A DNA stretch of 64,000 nucleotides from contig CM026557.1 of NCBI GenBank assembly GCA_015143295.1, forward strand, positions 22,539,760 to 22,603,759, written 5' to 3'. The stretch comes from Tetracentron sinense (Eukaryota; Streptophyta; Magnoliopsida; Trochodendrales; Trochodendraceae). Below, piece by piece: positions 60,339 to 64,000 of the stretch. Position numbers and translations under genes: made by a program. The notes beneath the pieces were generated by a model, which was not told the origin of the DNA, did no database searches, and was given only the letters and a program-made list of their open reading frames with translations. Each line of letters begins with the position of its first letter. The first letter of the stretch is position 1.

Positions 60339-61770
60339 CTGTTATTGAGAAAAACAACCTTCTTGTTTCAACTGTTATGCACTAGTGCAAGCTCATCAGC
60401 ACTACTCAGGACTAATAGCAATTATACATACACTTTACATTACAAAATACATGCCTGTGAACTCAATAACTAATCTAAACAACAATGAAATTAGAGAAGG
60501 AAAAAATTACAGATGATGCAAATGAAAGTCATAGGAGTACCGTTAAAAATAAAAATAAAAAAAGATCATTGCATCCTTGTTCATTTGCAAAAAAATATGG
60601 AAAAAAAAAAAAGGAACTCAAATTACAATCATTGGATTATAAGTCACATAATATTCAGATTGAAGTGTCACGTGGCCTCAAATTCAACAAAGAAAGAACA
60701 TATTTAAGCATTCAAACTCAAGCAACCGATCCGTTTTAAAATATACTCATTCCAAGGTTAGAATCACCGGATCAAATTGATGTTAGGCGTGTGATACATC
60801 CCAAATCTGGGCATTAATTGAATGGACAAGATAGTATAGCAGCAGAAGGTTGCACCTTGCTGGACCAGAGGGTTGCCTATCTAATGCTGTGTCAGTCCTC
60901 TAGCATGAACAGATGTGGTGATAGTGGAAGGCTGGGCGTATTGAAGGAGTAAGGCATGTAGCATCTTTGGATTGAAGGGGACTCAAAGGTCATGTGGGAG
61001 TGCCTTGGAAACAAACAGCTAGCCTCTTTAGTGGCTGTGTCCTATCATGGGTGACATTCCTTGACTTTGTGCCACAGTTCACAATCGCCCCACTGGGATG
61101 GAACATGAACTATCAAAGGAAACAACGACATTCTTCAAATTTGTGTGAGATAATTCAGTAAAGGTTCACATCAAGTATGTCTTTAGAGCATAATTGCAGG
61201 GAAGCTACGTACAGGGTGGGAAGCTCGTTCCCCACACTCGCTTCCTCAGACAAATTCGCTTCTTAGGAAGCTCGTTTCGTCAAACAAACTGACTTCTTAG
61301 GAAGCTCGCTCCCATCTCGTCTTATTTAGTAATCAAATGGACCTATATATGTGAAATGATGGGGTAAACCACAGCCTATAGCCGATAGTGTTGACTTTAA
61401 ACAAATATCGTTAGTTTGGAACCTAATACACCTACTTTTCAACAAAAATCTCAATGAAGATAAAATCAAAGATATAACTACCCATAATAACATAATGGAA
61501 ATAGGGAGCCTATATCTCATTTCTCACTTCCCCTTTCCGAATGTTTTTTTAAGTCCTGCTTCCTGCTTTGTTTCTCGTTTTTGCTTCTTGCTCTAGTAAC
61601 TATGCTTTAGAGAAGCAAATCTACCCACAAATTGTCTCCCTAGGATGGGACTCTGTGTATGTGTGTGGGCATGTACATAAGAAATTCAATCAAGTATGTT
61701 TTAAGAGATGCAAAGCGTCTTCCTAGGATGGGACTATATGTGTATATGTGCGTAATAGAATGGGATTTAG
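60339..61770. other. Intergenic region between convergent LBD and SUVR3 genes
   Basis: It starts with the LBD 3' UTR. A LINE RNase H remnant lies at 60900-61150. The stretch 61215-61330 repeats AAGCTCG and TTCTTAGGAAGCTCG blocks, and GTCTTCCTAGGATGGGACT-like text occurs twice (61638, 61710). No other gene is seen. Confidence 0.5.
60900..61150 (+). pseudogene. LINE RNase H remnant
   Basis: LWIEGDSKVMWECLGNKQLA (about 60966-61025) matches the 'ESDS..V' strand-helix of the plant LINE RNase H domain. Flanking sequence is too decayed to read further. It is similar in kind to the relics at 23143 and 46640 but is a separate fragment. Confidence 0.5.
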
Positions 61771-61773
61771 TTT

Positions 61774-62011
61774 GGCCCTCACTAGACCAAAACCGTTTGG
61801 CCCTCATCCCACATGTCGACACATGTCCCTTTTAACACCCTTTAACTGTGGTAAAGATTCATTAACCCTTAAGGTTCAACCATGTAACCTTAGATTTTAG
61901 AAAAAAATATTTTAAAAAATAAACCACGAGTTGAAATTTCTTAACCAGGTTAAAAGGCAGTTAAAGGACTCTGTGAGTGGGCCAGACGGTTTTGGTCTGG
62001 CCCTCTACTGG
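61774..62011. mobile_element. Foldback MITE of the 'TTAACCATGGTTAAG' family, copy 4
   Basis: Outer arms AGACCAAAACCGTTTGGCCC and, inverted, AGACCAAAACCGTCTGGCCC flank the family core (TTTAACTGTGGTAAAGATTC and CTTAACCAGGTTAAAAGG). The exact ends and target duplication are not clear. It lies about 105 bp below the SUVR3 stop, so it is in or near the 3' UTR. Confidence 0.6.
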
Positions 62012-62116
62012 TTAGATAATCAAATAATGTAAGACAAAACTAAAAATTCATTGATGGTGTTAAGATAAAGCAAAAAACTTATCCCCCCCAAAAGATGCTT
62101 CATTAGATTGTGAAAA

Positions 62117-62505
62117 TCAAGTTTGTTCAGAAGGCAGCACTCCAAAACAACCAGAGCTACCACATACACACTGCAAGCCTTCTGGTCTGAGCCTAACATC
62201 TCCATAACTAAAAGTAAGCTCTTCACCTTCTTGTATATCTCTAGAAGCAAAGAAGCAAAGGCGGGGCAGCAAGGCTCCTGAGTTTCTTACCAAGACTGTT
62301 GACAGATTGCCACCATCACAAGAATGGTTGATAAATCGTGCAACGTTTCCAACTCTCGTGGCATCAATGTTTAGCCTCAAACACGCTTTTCCAGATGGAA
62401 GATGCTCTCGCACAACCAAAAGAGCAGATGAAAACCGACCACCTGCCGCAAGTTCGTCGTACTTCTGTTGCCGCCTTCTTGCTTCTTCGGTTGTTAAGAG
62501 TTCAC
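62117..62505 (-). CDS. SUVR3: Histone-lysine N-methyltransferase SUVR3, last exon (partial gene)
   Basis: The exon begins after a TAG acceptor (62506-62507) with GT completing a glycine codon, then reads ELLTTEEARRRQQKYDEL and runs to the stop at 62117 (128 full codons). It carries the C-terminal half of the SET domain: RFINHSCDGG (cofactor and substrate pocket), the catalytic-tyrosine motif ELTFSYGD, and the post-SET zinc motif C-x-C-x4-C (CVCGSSGC), ending LPSEQT. This matches plant SUVR3, a chromatin SET protein related to Su(var)3-9. The phase and site of the splice agree with the two-exon gene of Arabidopsis as I recall it. The 5' exon (pre-SET and first half of SET) was not found up to 64000, so it lies beyond the window. 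Convergent with LBD. Confidence 0.93.
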
Positions 62506-63148
62506 CTACCCAGTGTCATTCAATGCCGCAATAAGTAGAGACATGATATGAGAAAAGAAAATGAAATAAAGAATAAATAGGCATTCATTGAGGACAACAG
62601 AATGGGAAATCAAAGCTAAAGCCGATCTCCTCTCATACTGTCATTGAAGGTGCGCAAGAGGTGTCAAAGTGGTTAAGGTTTGTACGGATTGGTGGATCAT
62701 GAAACTAGTCAATCTACCAGATATGGATCCTACCTGATTTAACAATGTTCTGCTGTACAAGGGGGTTGTGAACACGTATACGTGTTATGTGTGCATGAGT
62801 TGAACATAGAGGGGTTAAGGGATGCCACTGCCAACCCTAATAGGTTCATCACTAGGGGCGTCATTGAAACTATCAAATCTTGATGACAAGACTGATATTC
62901 TAAATACAAGAGGTTAGTTTCTAAGTGAAGAGGTGCATGTATTTCCTATTTCAGTTTAAATTCCTTAATTTTCAGAAGAAAAATGGCCAATTTGAGTATA
63001 TATTAGACCATCACTGGTTCATATGTACTAAAACAAAGAAAATAAAATATGAAAGAGATTTGCATGGGTTATTTTGGCATTGAAACCGAATCCTCATCCA
63101 TCGAAAAAGAAACTCCAAAAGAACTTAACCCAATCTTTCGATTGTAAC

Positions 63149-63210
63149 GTTGAGGAACCAGACGTTGAGCTCCACACATTCCTAGACTGCCCTTGCAGTC
63201 CTTATTAGGG
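63149..63210 (+). pseudogene. LINE reverse-transcriptase zinc-binding remnant
   Basis: The frame reads CNVEEPDVELHTFLDCPCSP, matching the C-x-x-E-x-E-x-x-x-H-x-F-x-x-C zinc-binding tail of plant LINE reverse transcriptases. Very short; only this motif survives. Confidence 0.5.
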
Positions 63211-63599
63211 TGAACCTAACAAACTGGGTTAGTTTAAGAAAGAGTTCCATTCTGACTAGAGATCAAGTACTCTTGTAGTGTTCGGGTTTAGGCATTGGTG
63301 AGTCCAAGGTTGTGGTATTGGATTATCTTGGTGAGGTAAAAAAAAATCGATTAATCTTGGTGAATTCAAAATTGATTGGGTATAGATTTTCAGATTGATT
63401 TGGGATTTTTGTATCCTACAGATTTTGGGTTTAATATTTCCTACACATCCTGCTTAGGAAGTCCGTGCAGAATGTAAACCCATTTGGAAGATGAAAACCA
63501 TTTGATCTATCAGTAGATCAGTTCTGAGATAGAAGAGTTTTTAGTTGGACTTGGGACTTATCAATGGAAACATTAGAATGCTTATGTGAGTTTCTATAG

Positions 63600-63743
63600 C
63601 TCCCTGTTTCGTTGCTGAGAAATTAGGAGAAAACAAAGAAAAGAAAACTTAATAAAAGCACAACTAAGTGTGTTGTTAGGGAAACCAAAATTTTCTTTTC
63701 CTTTCTTTGTTTTCACATATTTTCTCAGGAACTAAACAGGGGG
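63600..63743. mobile_element. MITE, relative of 38672-38820
   Basis: CTCCCTGTTTCGTTGCTGAG and, inverted, CCCCTGTTTAGTTCCTGAG form the ends. Inner arms GAGAAAACAAAGAAAAG and, inverted, GTGAAAACAAAGAAAGG continue the match. Target duplication is unclear (TA-rich on both sides). Confidence 0.6.
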
Positions 63744-64000
63744 TAAAGGAAAAAAAAAGTACTTTCTTTTTTTAGTACAAGCAATAGTTAGTTGGTTAGA
63801 CGATTAATGGATCGCCATAGTGGATCAATGGGTGTGTGGCCACCTCACTACACAACCGGAGAGTCACCAGATCCATTTGGGATTTCATTTTCCTCAGAAT
63901 CAATCCCATGACCTCCACTTTGCAAAGGGCGAAAACCATAACATGACTCCTTGAGGAAGAAAGTGAGACGAAAAAAGGTTGATGAACCAACATATAAACA

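Larger units (their letters stand above)
62506..64000 (-). other. SUVR3 intron (runs off the window)
   Basis: Since the preceding SUVR3 exon is not visible, this stretch is inferred to be intron. It contains a LINE zinc-binding remnant (63149-63210), a MITE (63600-63743) and otherwise unexplained AT-rich DNA. The small open frame at 63796-63993 shows no domain. Confidence 0.6.

Overview
The window is nuclear DNA of a flowering plant. The evidence is spliced genes with GT-AG introns, the plant-specific LOB-domain (LBD) family, a plant-type SUVR3 histone methyltransferase, a RAD6-type ubiquitin-conjugating enzyme ending in the plant sequence EQSWTAD, and AT-rich intergenic DNA full of plant transposon fossils. 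I cannot name the species. Very large introns (5.2 and 6.4 kb) suggest a moderately large, repeat-rich genome.

Three host genes are clear. (1) A RAD6/UBC2-type E2 gene lies on the minus strand at 25598-37884. Its five exons (125, 26, 90, 89 and 129 bp) give exactly 152 codons plus a stop. Intron 2 holds a SINE and a complete-ended non-autonomous LTR element. (2) A two-exon LBD transcription factor of the LBD20 type lies on the plus strand at 59150-60338 (236 residues). (3) The last exon of SUVR3 is on the minus strand at 62117-62505; its upstream exon(s) lie beyond the right edge. LBD and SUVR3 converge. At the left edge, 16-500 may be the 3' end of an unrecognised gene (weak).

The rest is repeat strata. 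From left to right: a CACTA relic (3219-3928) whose right end abuts an LTR-like relic (3929-4930); a Ty3-type LTR fossil with gag and protease (7651-11914) followed by an unrelated LTR end (to 13173); nested MITEs (15847-16949); a Tourist-like MITE (17509-17655); an LTR-like block with 28-bp and 53-bp tandem arrays (20075-21640); a hAT MITE and L1-type LINE relics (22837-24640); the UBC gene; a MITE and SINE cluster (38270-42067); a 1.39-kb hAT-type element (43811-45199); a LINE relic (46645-47830); a solo LTR (48199-50065); a direct segmental duplication (51232-55535 against 56295-58430) with an LTR at the junction; and a foldback MITE just upstream of LBD.

Many element boundaries are supported by target-site duplications visible in the sequence, and these are stated. 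I found no rRNA gene, CRISPR array, organellar insertion or new multi-gene system. The most unusual material is structural: foldback elements with their own terminal palindromes, LTRs with clusters of short palindromes, and the duplication junction.
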